From NCBI GenBank assembly GCA_947499145.1, contig CANMNB010000006.1, positions 62,001-126,000 on the forward strand: a stretch of 64,000 nt of DNA, in the 5' to 3' direction. The notes under the pieces are model-generated. The model saw only the letters and a list, made by a program, of their open reading frames with translations. It was not told where the DNA came from and made no database searches. Below, one piece after another: positions 7,288 through 15,722 of this stretch. The stretch comes from an uncultured Arachnia sp. (GTDB lineage: Bacteria > Actinomycetota > Actinomycetes > Propionibacteriales > Propionibacteriaceae). Within the stretch, counting starts at the first letter, position 1; every line of letters starts with the position of its first letter. Made by a program: the position numbers and the translations under genes.

Positions 7288-9234
7288 TCAGGAAGTCCCT
7301 GAGGGGACGTAGGGCTCCAGGGCCTCCGCGACAGCACTGGGCGGCTCCCAACCCCGGTACTCCCCGTCGGTCCACCATCGGTAGGTGCCGTCGTCCAGCC
7401 GCTCCAGTGTGACGGGGTCACCGTAGGCGTTCTGCAGGACCAGGGTGCTGCCGTCCGGCATTCCCTCGTAGCCTGCGGGGTAGGCGCTGTTCGCCAGCTG
7501 TTCAGCGACCGTGGACACGAGGTCCGGGGGCAGCAGGGTCTCGACGCCATCACCGCGCGGCTCGCCGGTCCCGTCCGGCCAGCCGCTGCAGGCCACTCCC
7601 CCGACGGCGTCCGCCGGGTCCACCGCCACGACGGAGTCGAGCCGCGGGCAGATCGGTCCGGGACGCTCCCCGGTCGTTCCGAACTCCTGCCGTTCCTCGG
7701 CCCAGAGCGCCAGGAGCGCATCGAGGTAGTCCTGCCCGCCGGCCTTCAGTTGCTCGCCGGTCACGACCGCTCGGCAACCGTAGGTCTGGATCTCCACCGG
7801 GACGCGACTGCCGTCGGCGTACTCGTGGATCACGAGGTAGGCCGGGCCGAGTTCGTCGGTGCAGGCGTCCCAGTTGGGGTCCGGCAGCGCGTTGTAGAGG
7901 TCGACGGCCGCCTGGGCGCGGCCGCTGGCGCCGGACAGGGGGTCCATGGGGGCCACGGGACCCTGGGGCGAGTACGGGTCGCGCAGGTCGCCCATTCCCT
8001 TGCCGCACAGCCAGACCGCGGTGGGGTCATCGGCCAGCCGGCTCGCCTCGAGCTCGGAGGTTGGGATGCCGCCCTCCAGCGCCCCCTCGCATGCATCCGG
8101 TTCCCAGACGGCCGGGAAGCTGGGCAGGGGCGCCTCGGGCTCAAGGGTCTCTCCCGTACCCGGATCGCCCGGGACACCCTGCCCCGGCTCCGCCGCGAGC
8201 GCCAGTTGCTCGTCCAGTTCGGCGAGGAGAACCCTGCTCGGCCGCCAGAGCTTCGCGGCGTCGCCATCGAACCAGGAGAAGCTCTCCTCGTCGACGCGAT
8301 GGAGGACCATCGGGTCCCCCCACTGCCCGGTCAGCACCAGCCACTGCGGGAGCTGTCCGTCTCCGAAGCCGTCGATCGAGTTGGTCTCCAGCTCCTCGAC
8401 GATGCGAGCGACGAGGTCGCCGTCGAGGACGACCTGTCCGGCACCATCGGTGACACCCACCGCTTCGCCGGCACAGCCCACCCCGGCCGCCAGGTTCTCC
8501 AGCAGGGGCGGCAGCAGCGCCCGCGTCGGGGCCTGGCAGCTCGCACCCATGGCCACGTCGTAGACCTCGGCCATGTCGTCGCGCTGCGCCCGCCACAGGT
8601 CCTGTGCGAGCGTGTACAGCCCCTCCCCGCCCTCCAGGACCTGGTCGCCGTTGCGGATGGTGCGGCAGCCGTGCAGCTCCCCGTGGACGACCGATCGAGC
8701 GCCGTCGGCCTGCTCGAAGACCAGTCGGTAGGCCAGCGTGTACTCCATGGTGCACGCCTGGTCCGCTGGAGCGGGCTGCGCTTCCGAGATGTAGGTGAGC
8801 AGCTCGTCCACCCCGGTGACGAGCGGCTCCATCGGCCCCACGCTGCCGAACCCGTCGGCGGTTGCCGCGTCGCCGCAGAACCACACCCTGGCGGCGTCCG
8901 TCGGCGCACCGGGTCCACCCTCGTCGACGAACATCTCGCCACTCTCGGTCCAGCACGCGGCCGCTCCCGGTAATCCGTTCGGCTCGGGTTGGGGCACCGG
9001 CGGATCCGAGGGAGGAACGTCCGTGGGGCTGTCCGCGGGGTTGGCGACGAGCGTGTTGTCCTCGGTGAAGTGGATCGTGGCCGGGACCGCCACGGCCAGG
9101 AGCCCGGCCACCAGCGCGGTTCCCAACACCTGCGATCGCCGGCGACGGCGTCGGCGCGCCGCATCCAACCAGCCCTCGGTGGTGGGTGGCGTCGGCGGGG
9201 TGGCCTTGAATGCGTCGGAGAGCGGGTCTGTCAT
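7288..9234 (-). CDS. single-pass membrane protein with duplicated extracytoplasmic domain, coupled to ECF sigma factor
   Basis: 648 aa. A short cytoplasmic N-terminus with a run of Arg (AARRRRRRR) precedes one membrane helix at about 34-55 and a Pro/Asp-rich linker. Two similar outer domains follow (about 90-350 and 385-645). Each has a WFCG or WLCG motif, a C-x-MEY/DEL region, a GCRT or GCRA motif, a Tyr-Leu/LA-LW helix and a closing GDPxxLxRxDxxxxxWxDG segment. The start overlaps the sigma-factor stop (ATGA), so the two are translationally coupled, as for sigma/anti-sigma pairs. No zinc anti-sigma motif is visible. It may act as a sensor or anti-sigma factor; the function is not established. 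Confidence 0.75.
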   Translation of the reverse strand: MTDPLSDAFKATPPTPPTTEGWLDAARRRRRRRSQVLGTALVAGLLAVAVPATIHFTEDNTLVANPADSPTDVPPSDPPVPQPEPNGLPGAAACWTESGEMFVDEGGPGAPTDAARVWFCGDAATADGFGSVGPMEPLVTGVDELLTYISEAQPAPADQACTMEYTLAYRLVFEQADGARSVVHGELHGCRTIRNGDQVLEGGEGLYTLAQDLWRAQRDDMAEVYDVAMGASCQAPTRALLPPLLENLAAGVGCAGEAVGVTDGAGQVVLDGDLVARIVEELETNSIDGFGDGQLPQWLVLTGQWGDPMVLHRVDEESFSWFDGDAAKLWRPSRVLLAELDEQLALAAEPGQGVPGDPGTGETLEPEAPLPSFPAVWEPDACEGALEGGIPTSELEASRLADDPTAVWLCGKGMGDLRDPYSPQGPVAPMDPLSGASGRAQAAVDLYNALPDPNWDACTDELGPAYLVIHEYADGSRVPVEIQTYGCRAVVTGEQLKAGGQDYLDALLALWAEERQEFGTTGERPGPICPRLDSVVAVDPADAVGGVACSGWPDGTGEPRGDGVETLLPPDLVSTVAEQLANSAYPAGYEGMPDGSTLVLQNAYGDPVTLERLDDGTYRWWTDGEYRGWEPPSAVAEALEPYVPSGTS

Positions 9235-9743
9235 GGTCGTACTCCTGCCTCGGCGAGATGGGCGGACTGCCGCATGGCGGCGCGCCCCCGGTGGGAGTGG
9301 GTCTTGACGGATCCGGCCGAGATGCCGAGCAGCTCGGCAATCTCGGCGACGCTGCGGTCTTCGAGGTACTGCAGCACCAGCACTGCCCGCTGCATGCGCG
9401 GCAGCGTCTCGAGCGCGCGGACGATGTCCAGCCGGCTACCCGTCGGGACCTCGTCGGCGACGTCTGGCACGATCTCGGCCGACGGGGTCTCGTTGCGCCA
9501 GCTGAGCCGACGCCACCAGGAGCAGTACGTCTTGTACATCGCTCCCCTGAGGTAGGCCTCGAACCGCTCGTCGTCCTCGAAGTCCTCGTACCGCGGGTAG
9601 CACTTGGCGAGCGCCGTCTGGACCAAGTCCTCGGCGTGATGGCCGTCCCCGGTCAGCAGCCACGCCGCGCGCCACAGCGTGGCGCCCCGGCTGGCCACGA
9701 AGTGCTCCAGCCCCCGCGCGGTGGTGGTTTCGGGATCCGACAT
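9231..9743 (-). CDS. ECF RNA polymerase sigma factor, SigE-like family
   Basis: 170 aa. Region 2 (EDLVQTALAKCYPRYEDF and AYLRGAMYKTYCSWWRR) and region 4 (LPRMQRAVLVLQYLEDRSVAEIAELLGISAGSVKTHSHRG) are both present with no extra domains. The YxxxMxxTYxSWWRR pattern is typical of the actinobacterial SigE-like subgroup. A strong ribosome site (AGGAGGGGG) precedes the ATG. The 4-bp overlap with the membrane-protein gene implies that the partner controls its activity. Regulated promoters cannot be identified from the window. Confidence 0.93.
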   Translation of the reverse strand: MSDPETTTARGLEHFVASRGATLWRAAWLLTGDGHHAEDLVQTALAKCYPRYEDFEDDERFEAYLRGAMYKTYCSWWRRLSWRNETPSAEIVPDVADEVPTGSRLDIVRALETLPRMQRAVLVLQYLEDRSVAEIAELLGISAGSVKTHSHRGRAAMRQSAHLAEAGVRP

Positions 9744-9843
9744 GTCACCCCCTCCTACTCTGCAAGACGCGCTGGGGGCCAGCTTCGGTTGACAACGACA
9801 TCGTCCCACTTCCGGCCCCGGCCGGGCCACTAAGCTCGGGGAC

Positions 9844-10893
9844 GTGCGCGGTGAATACAAGGTCCCTGGTGGCAAGCTGGTAGCGGTCGACGTCGAGGTG
9901 GAATCGGGGCGGATCTCCCAGGCGGCCGTCTCCGGCGACTTCTTCCTCGAGCCGGACGAGGCGCTGGCCGACATCAACGATGCCCTGCTCGGACAGACGG
10001 AGTCGGCCTCGGTCGCGGACCTCGCGGGCGCCATCGAGCAACGGCTGCGTCCCGAAGCGAGCCTCATCGGCTTCTCCCCCGAGGCCGTCGGCATCGCCGT
10101 GCGCCGCGCGCTGGGCCACGCGAGCGGCTGGGAGGACCACGTCTTCGACGTCATCCCCGCTGTGACGCTGGACCCGCGGATGCACGTCGCACTCGACGAG
10201 GTGATCGCCGGCGACGTGGCCAAGGGTGCGTCGGCTCCCTGCTTCCGGTTGTGGGACTGGGACAGGCCCCTGGTGGTGATCGGGTCGTTCCAGAGCTACC
10301 GCAACGAGATCGACGACGAGGGCCGGGAGCGGCACGGCATCGGCGTCGTGCGCCGCATCACCGGTGGCGGGGCCATGTTCATGGAGCCGGGGAACTGCGT
10401 GACCTACTCACTGGTGGCGCCGACGTCGCTGGTGGAGGGCCTGAGCTTCGAGCGCAGCTACGCGTTCCTGGACCAGTGGGTGATGGACGCGCTGGCGGAG
10501 CTGGGGGTGAGGGCCACGTACGTGCCACTGAACGACATCGCCAGTGACGCGGGCAAGATCGCGGGCGCGGCGCAGCGACGCCTGACGGGCGGCGCCGTGC
10601 TGCACCACGTCACGATGGCCTACGACATCGACGCCGACAAGATGCTGGAGGTGTTGCGGATCGGTAGGGAGAAGCTGTCCGACAAGGGCACCCGCTCGGC
10701 GAACAAACGCGTCGATCCGCTGCGGTCCCAGACGCAACGGCCGCGCGAGGAGATCATCGACTCCTTCCTCGCACATTTCGAGGGCCGCTACCGCACGCGC
10801 CGCCGCGACTACACCGAGGACGAGCTCGCACGCGCGGAGGAGTTGGTTCGCACCAAGTTCTCCTCCGACGCGTGGACGAAGCGCGTGCCCTGA
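9844..10893 (+). CDS. lipoate--protein ligase family protein with N-terminal accessory domain
   Basis: 349 aa. Residues 1 to about 85 (YKVPGGKLVAVDVEVESGRI to FSPEAVGIAV) resemble the LplA C-terminal/LplB accessory domain placed in front. The rest is the BPL/LplA catalytic fold with RRITGGGAMFMEPGN lipoate-binding loop and the lysine motif DAGKIAGAAQRR. It attaches lipoate or octanoate to E2 and GcvH lipoyl lysines, so it could act on the E2 encoded at the left of the window. The start is GTG, with no strong ribosome site. It is divergent from the sigma factor and ends 3 bp from the end of fucU. Confidence 0.88.
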   Translation: MRGEYKVPGGKLVAVDVEVESGRISQAAVSGDFFLEPDEALADINDALLGQTESASVADLAGAIEQRLRPEASLIGFSPEAVGIAVRRALGHASGWEDHVFDVIPAVTLDPRMHVALDEVIAGDVAKGASAPCFRLWDWDRPLVVIGSFQSYRNEIDDEGRERHGIGVVRRITGGGAMFMEPGNCVTYSLVAPTSLVEGLSFERSYAFLDQWVMDALAELGVRATYVPLNDIASDAGKIAGAAQRRLTGGAVLHHVTMAYDIDADKMLEVLRIGREKLSDKGTRSANKRVDPLRSQTQRPREEIIDSFLAHFEGRYRTRRRDYTEDELARAEELVRTKFSSDAWTKRVP

Positions 10894-10896
10894 CGT

Positions 10897-11328
10897 TCAC
10901 TCCCCCGGCTGGCGCACGCCGATCGTGAGCAGCAGGTTGGCGTAGATGCGTGCCTCACCCGTGGCAATGACCACGGCGACGTTGTCGGCCGACGCGGCAC
11001 CGTAGTAGTCCCAGCGACCGATCTCCTCCAGTTCCAGATCGGGCAGCGCCGCGCGGAACTCGTCGTGGATCGGGACGTCGACGTCCCCGGCCTCCGGCGC
11101 CGGGACCATGATGGCGGCCGCCTCGATGGGCACCGTCTGCTTGACGACTTCCAGCACGTCGGTCGCGTTGATGAGCCCGGGCGCGAGGTTGAGGAACACC
11201 ACCGTCGAGCGGGGGTTCGCCAGGGTCTCGTGCGGATAGTTGGAGTCGGCGATCAGGATCTTCGCACCGTGGCCGGCGCCTGCCAGGGCGCGCAGCAGCG
11301 GTGGGTGGATCATGGGTCCATTGATCAT
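10897..11328 (-). CDS. fucU: RbsD/FucU-family sugar mutarotase (L-fucose mutarotase)
   Basis: 143 aa, close to the family length. MINGPMIHPPLLRALAGAGH carries the His of the RbsD/FucU fold, followed by ILIADSNYP, and the C-terminus has ATGEARIYANLLLTIGV. The enzyme interconverts sugar anomers so that the isomerase receives its preferred form. Its ATG overlaps the LacI-gene stop (ATGA), and AAAGGACC precedes the start. It is last in the fucose operon, which favours fucose over ribose as substrate. Confidence 0.88.
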   Translation of the reverse strand: MINGPMIHPPLLRALAGAGHGAKILIADSNYPHETLANPRSTVVFLNLAPGLINATDVLEVVKQTVPIEAAAIMVPAPEAGDVDVPIHDEFRAALPDLELEEIGRWDYYGAASADNVAVVIATGEARIYANLLLTIGVRQPGE

Positions 11329-12323
11329 TTCGGTCCTTTCGAGCTCGCTCGGACGACGAGTTCCGGTTTGAGGAGGGTGTGTTCCGCCGCGCCACCCTCC
11401 ATGAGTGTGCCGAGCTGCGCGACGGCTGCCTGTGCGACCTTGTGGAAGGGCTGGCGAACCGTGGTGAGCGGTGGCCAGCTGCAGTCGGACCCCTCGGAGT
11501 CGTCGAACCCGACGACGGAGACGTCGGCAGGCACCGAGCGTCCCTGCTCGTGGAGGCGTCGCAGGACCCCGAGCGCCAGGTGGTCGTTGCTGGCGAAGAT
11601 GCCGTCGACGTCGGCGGGGATGCCTGCCGCCAGGCGGTAGCCCCAGGAGGCGTCCCACGTGGGGCTGGACAGCTTGGTGTACGGCAGGCCGAGATCGGCG
11701 CAGGCCTCGACGAAACCGTCGCGGCGTTCCTGGGCGTCCAACCAGTCCTTCGGCCCGCAGATGTGGACGAGGTTCCGCGCCCCACCTTCGATCAGGTGGG
11801 ACGTGGCGAGCCAGGAGCCGTACCGGTGGTCGATGCTCACGCTGGAGACGGTGTCCGGCAGTCCGGCCCGCTGGCCGACGAAGATCACGGGCACCTGCGC
11901 ATGGGCGATCTCAGCCCAGCGCTGGGACCTGCTGTGACCGCCCAGCAGCACGACGCCGTCGACCCCGAGTGGGATGAGCTGGTCCCAGCGCACGTCGGTG
12001 TCGAAGGACGCTTGGGAGGTCGAGGTCTGGAAACCAAGCTCCCCCAAGGCTCCCACGATCTCCAGGAAGGTGCGTGCATGGCCATGGAACAGTGGCGTGG
12101 CGTTGAGGATGTGGATCACGCCGGTGCGTCGCCGCGAGAGGGAACGCGCGGCGAGGTTGGGGCGGTAGCTGAGGGCCTCGACGGCCGCCATGACCCGCGT
12201 CCGAGTCTCCTCAGCGACGGCCCCCTCCCCGCGCACGACCCTGGAGACGGTCTGGCTCGAGACGCCGGCCAGTTGTGCCACGTCGGCCAGGCTGGAGCGC
12301 CTCTGCGGGCTACGGGTGGTCAC
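11325..12323 (-). CDS. LacI-family transcriptional regulator of the fucose operon
   Basis: 332 aa. The N-terminal helix-turn-helix SLADVAQLAGVSSQTVSRVVRG and hinge LSYRPNLAARSL are followed by a periplasmic-binding-protein-like sensor domain. Start is GTG overlapping the kinase stop (GTGA). It is embedded between kinase and mutarotase genes. Two LacI-type operators with an identical 14-bp core lie ahead of the first gene of the operon (19460-19497), so it most likely represses the whole unit until fucose or a derivative binds. Confidence 0.9.
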   Translation of the reverse strand: MTTRSPQRRSSLADVAQLAGVSSQTVSRVVRGEGAVAEETRTRVMAAVEALSYRPNLAARSLSRRRTGVIHILNATPLFHGHARTFLEIVGALGELGFQTSTSQASFDTDVRWDQLIPLGVDGVVLLGGHSRSQRWAEIAHAQVPVIFVGQRAGLPDTVSSVSIDHRYGSWLATSHLIEGGARNLVHICGPKDWLDAQERRDGFVEACADLGLPYTKLSSPTWDASWGYRLAAGIPADVDGIFASNDHLALGVLRRLHEQGRSVPADVSVVGFDDSEGSDCSWPPLTTVRQPFHKVAQAAVAQLGTLMEGGAAEHTLLKPELVVRASSKGPK

Positions 12324-13726
12324 GGCTCGTACCGGATGGTGGAGGCACTGGCGGAGATGACGTCGTTGCGCATGGCGGGGTCGAGCTGGCCCATGACCTC
12401 GAGTTGGGCCAGGACGGACCCCAGGCTGCTCGCCTCGGCAGGACCTGCGATGACCGGGACGCCGACGGCGGACGCCGTCAGCTCGCAGAGCAGGGCGTTG
12501 CGGGAACCACCGCCCGTCAGGTTCAGCTGGCCTGCGGGGCTGCCGGTGAGGGCCGCCAGGTCGTCGAGCCCTCGTGCGTACCTGGCCGCGAGGGACTCCA
12601 GCACTGTGCGGACCACGTGACCGGGTGTGGGGGTGGCCGGGCCCCCCTGCGCGGCGATCGCTGCCGTGACGCGGTCCACCATCTCACCGGGAGCGGCGAA
12701 CTGGGGCTCGTCCGGGTTGATGAGCAGGCCGAGGGATTCGACGTCGCGCGCGGCCGCGACAAGTCGGACGATGTCGGAGTCCTGTCCGGCCTCGCGCCAC
12801 TGGCGCTGGCACTCCTGGAGGATCCAGAGGCCCGTGATGTTGAAGAGCGGCCGCACCCCGCGGTCGGCGCGCGCCTCGTTGGTGAGCCCCAGTTCGCGTG
12901 CCTCCGGGCTGAGCAGCGGCTCGTCGCGCAGCACACCCAGCACGGACCAGGAGCCGGAGGACAGGAAATAGGTCTGCCGGGACTCGTCCCTTTCGAGGGC
13001 GTGGACGGCGCAGGCGGTGTCGTGGGCGCCGGCGCGCACGACCGTCAGTCGCTCGAGGCCCTCGACGATGCAGGGTCCAACGACGTCGTGTTCGTGGGTG
13101 AGTTCCCCCACCCAGCTCCGGGGGATGCCGAGTGCGTCGAACACCTCGCCCGCCCAGTCCGTCGCACCGGGATTGCACAGGGCGGAGGTGGAGGCGTGCG
13201 AGCGGGACCAGCGCTGCTCACCGGAGAGCAGGTAGGTGAAGTAGTCCGGGAGGAACAGTGCGCGGGCGGTACGCCGAGCCACGTCCGGCTGCTCCTGGAG
13301 GAAGGCGAACATCTGGTTCGCAGAGTTGATGGTGGCGGGTGCGATGCCGGTGAGCTCCCAGAGCCGGTCGTCGGCCATGTGTGACTGGAAGGCCTCCAGA
13401 GTGCGGACCGTTCGCTCGTCACGGTAGGCGCGGCAGGGTGTGACCCGATCCCCGGCCTCGTCCAGCGCGACCCAGTCGACACCCCAGGTGTCGACGGAGA
13501 CCGACACCGCGTCGGGGAAGCGCTCCACGGCCGCCGACAGCCCGGCCCGGACCTCGCGCCACATCAGGTCCAGGTCCCACGTGAAGTACCCGTCCACCAT
13601 GCTGGCGTGGTGCTGGAACCGGTGCACCTCGACCTCGACGACGTGTCCGTCCCGCAGCGTCCCCGCGATGACACGCCCGGAGGAGGATCCCAGGTCCACC
13701 GCCAGCGCCGTCGTCTGCTCGGTCAC
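12320..13726 (-). CDS. FGGY carbohydrate kinase, rhamnulokinase/fuculokinase type
   Basis: 468 aa. LAVDLGSSSGRVIAGTL is the ATP-binding phosphate-1 loop. SVDTWGVDWVALDEAG contains the catalytic Asp and is typical of rhamnulokinase-like members. NLTGGGSRNALLCELTASAVGVPV is the C-terminal adenosine loop. Sequence alone suggests rhamnulose, but the neighbours FucI and FucU argue for L-fuculose as substrate; both sugars are 6-deoxyketoses. GTG start preceded by GAGGAG; about 100 bp after fucI with a hairpin between them. Confidence 0.85.
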   Translation of the reverse strand: MTEQTTALAVDLGSSSGRVIAGTLRDGHVVEVEVHRFQHHASMVDGYFTWDLDLMWREVRAGLSAAVERFPDAVSVSVDTWGVDWVALDEAGDRVTPCRAYRDERTVRTLEAFQSHMADDRLWELTGIAPATINSANQMFAFLQEQPDVARRTARALFLPDYFTYLLSGEQRWSRSHASTSALCNPGATDWAGEVFDALGIPRSWVGELTHEHDVVGPCIVEGLERLTVVRAGAHDTACAVHALERDESRQTYFLSSGSWSVLGVLRDEPLLSPEARELGLTNEARADRGVRPLFNITGLWILQECQRQWREAGQDSDIVRLVAAARDVESLGLLINPDEPQFAAPGEMVDRVTAAIAAQGGPATPTPGHVVRTVLESLAARYARGLDDLAALTGSPAGQLNLTGGGSRNALLCELTASAVGVPVIAGPAEASSLGSVLAQLEVMGQLDPAMRNDVISASASTIRYEP

Positions 13727-13790
13727 GTTGTCCCACTCCTCAGCACTCGTTCATCCGGTCATCATTGTGCCGTCCAGCGGCAGGTATGGG

Positions 13791-13819
13791 GCCGGGCCCC
13801 CGATTCTCGAGGGCCCGGC
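13791..13819 (-). terminator. hairpin between fucI and kinase genes
   Basis: GCCGGGCCC (13791-13799) and GGGCCCGGC (13811-13819) form a perfect 9-bp stem just after the fucI stop. No U-tract follows, so it may act as a partial terminator or RNA stabiliser inside the operon. Confidence 0.5.
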
Positions 13820-13827
13820 GCCAGGTG

Positions 13828-15597
13828 TCAGTTGTACAGCGGCCCGAACTGGGCACAGGCCCGGTAGTCCGCGCCCTCGAGGTCGGTGGTGCCGAACCCC
13901 AGCCAGTTCTTCGGCCGGAAGATTCGCTCGCGGGACACGTTGTGCATGTTCACCGGGATGCGCAGCATCGAGGCCAGGGTGATCAACTGGTGGCCGATGT
14001 GGCCGTAGCTGATGGCGCCATGGTTGGAGCCCCAGGCGTTCATGACGTCGTAGACCGATGTGAAGGCACCCTCGCCCGTGATGTTCGGGACGAACCACGT
14101 GGTGGGCCAGCCCGGATCGGTGCGCAACTCGATGGTCTTCGCGGCCTCGTCGGGCAGTTCCACCGTGTACCCCTCCGCCAGCTGCAGGACCGGGCCCAGA
14201 CCGTCGACCCAGTTGATGCGGGTCATCGTGACGGGCACGTCGCCGGCCGAGCGGAAGTGGGTCGAGAAGCCGCCGCCACGGAAGTAGCCCATGTTGGCGG
14301 GGTGGAAGGTGGTCGCCTCCGTCATCGCGGCGATGTCCTCGTCCGTCAGGTCCCACCAGTGCTTGATGACGGCGTTGCCGTCGGCGTCCTTGGCGGCGAA
14401 GGTGCCGTCGAGGGTGGTGGCACCCGAGTTGCGCAGGTCGATGATGCCGTCGGCGGCGCGTCCCTCAGGGCGGTGGCCGGTGACGCGCTCGATGGCGTCG
14501 GCGCTCCAGTAGGTGCGCACGTCCGAGAAGATCTGTGCGCGGTTGGTGAGCAGGTAGTTGAACATCATGGACGCACCGTTGAGGTTGTCGTTCTCGGTGG
14601 CCATGAGGCTGGGACGACGCTTGCCGTTCCAGTCGAACTGCGTGTTGACCAAGGTCTCCATGAGGTCGCCGTTGGGCAGGTAGTCGGTCCACTGGCGCTG
14701 GCCCTGGAAGCCGGAGACAAGGGCCCCGTGACCCCCCGCCTCCTCCTCGAAGCCCAGCTCGGCAAGCTTGGGGTTGCCCTCCATGAGGTCGCGCCCGATC
14801 AGCACCATCTTGGTGCTGTAGGCCCACCAGTCCTCGTGCTCCTCGGCAGAGGCCTGCCACTCCTCGGGGTTGAAGTCCTCGCCCTGCTTCAGGTTCTCGC
14901 GGACCCACGCGTAGGCGACCTCGTACTCGTCCTTGTCGTAGATCCCGAGCTCGATGCGTCGCTCGATCTCGACCATGTCGACGTACTCGTTGCGCATGCC
15001 CAGCCAGTAGTTCCAGAACTCCTCCTTGACCACGCAACCGGCGATGCCCATGGACACGCCGCCGATGGAGAGGTACGACTTGCCCTTCATCCAGGCGACG
15101 GCGAGACCGGCCGTGGCGTAGTCCAGCAGCCGCTGCCGGACCTCGGCCGGAACGGAGTCGTCGTCAGCGTCCTGGACTTCCTCGCCATAGATCCCGAAAG
15201 CGGGGATGCCGAGCTGGGTGTGGCCGGCGAGCGCGGCCGCGAGGTAGACGGCGCCGGGCCGCTCGGAGCCGTTGAAGCCCCAGATCGCGTGCGGGATGGT
15301 CCGGTCCATGTCGATGGTTTCGGAACCGTAGGCCCAGCAGGGGGTGACCGACAGGGTCAGCGCGACGTTCTCGCGCTTGAACTTGGCTGCGCAGGCCTGG
15401 GCCTCGGAGACGCGGCCGATCGTCGTGTCGGCGATCACCACCTCGACGGGGCTGCCGTCGGGGTAGCGCAGCTCTGACTCGTAGAGTTCCTTCACCCGGA
15501 GGGCCATGTTCATGGTCTGGTCCTCGAGGCTCTCCCTGACGCCGCGGCGTCGCCCGTCGATGATGGGGCGGATACCGATACGTGGGTAGTTCGTCAT
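13828..15597 (-). CDS. fucI: L-fucose isomerase
   Basis: About 589 aa, the expected length for FucI. The N-terminus PRIGIRPIIDGRRRGVRESL is diagnostic, as are MATENDNLNGASMMFNYLLT and DLRNSGATTLDG, which carry the metal-binding Glu and Asp, and the C-terminal IPVNMHNVSRERIFRPKNW. The cytosolic Mn-dependent enzyme converts L-fucose to L-fuculose and can also use D-arabinose. The ATG at 15597 has AAGG 11 nt upstream; an in-frame GTG four codons earlier lacks room for it. It lies in the transporter-kinase-mutarotase operon. Confidence 0.95.
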   Translation of the reverse strand: MTNYPRIGIRPIIDGRRRGVRESLEDQTMNMALRVKELYESELRYPDGSPVEVVIADTTIGRVSEAQACAAKFKRENVALTLSVTPCWAYGSETIDMDRTIPHAIWGFNGSERPGAVYLAAALAGHTQLGIPAFGIYGEEVQDADDDSVPAEVRQRLLDYATAGLAVAWMKGKSYLSIGGVSMGIAGCVVKEEFWNYWLGMRNEYVDMVEIERRIELGIYDKDEYEVAYAWVRENLKQGEDFNPEEWQASAEEHEDWWAYSTKMVLIGRDLMEGNPKLAELGFEEEAGGHGALVSGFQGQRQWTDYLPNGDLMETLVNTQFDWNGKRRPSLMATENDNLNGASMMFNYLLTNRAQIFSDVRTYWSADAIERVTGHRPEGRAADGIIDLRNSGATTLDGTFAAKDADGNAVIKHWWDLTDEDIAAMTEATTFHPANMGYFRGGGFSTHFRSAGDVPVTMTRINWVDGLGPVLQLAEGYTVELPDEAAKTIELRTDPGWPTTWFVPNITGEGAFTSVYDVMNAWGSNHGAISYGHIGHQLITLASMLRIPVNMHNVSRERIFRPKNWLGFGTTDLEGADYRACAQFGPLYN

Positions 15598-15666
15598 GTC
15601 GTTGATCACCTTGTCATGTGCTGGGGCCGGGTGGCGGACCCGGGTGTGGAAGGACGCCGATGTGGA

Positions 15667-15700
15667 GCTGCGGCGCCGCCGTGTCCGACGGCGCCGCAGC
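15667..15700 (-). terminator. hairpin after sugar-binding lipoprotein gene
   Basis: GCTGCGGCGCC (15667-15677) and GGCGCCGCAGC (15690-15700) form an 11-bp perfect stem 23 bp after the binding-protein stop. No U-run. It could protect the transporter part of the message or reduce read-through into fucI. Confidence 0.6.
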
Positions 15701-15722
15701 GGGGCAGATCAGAACCGCTCGA

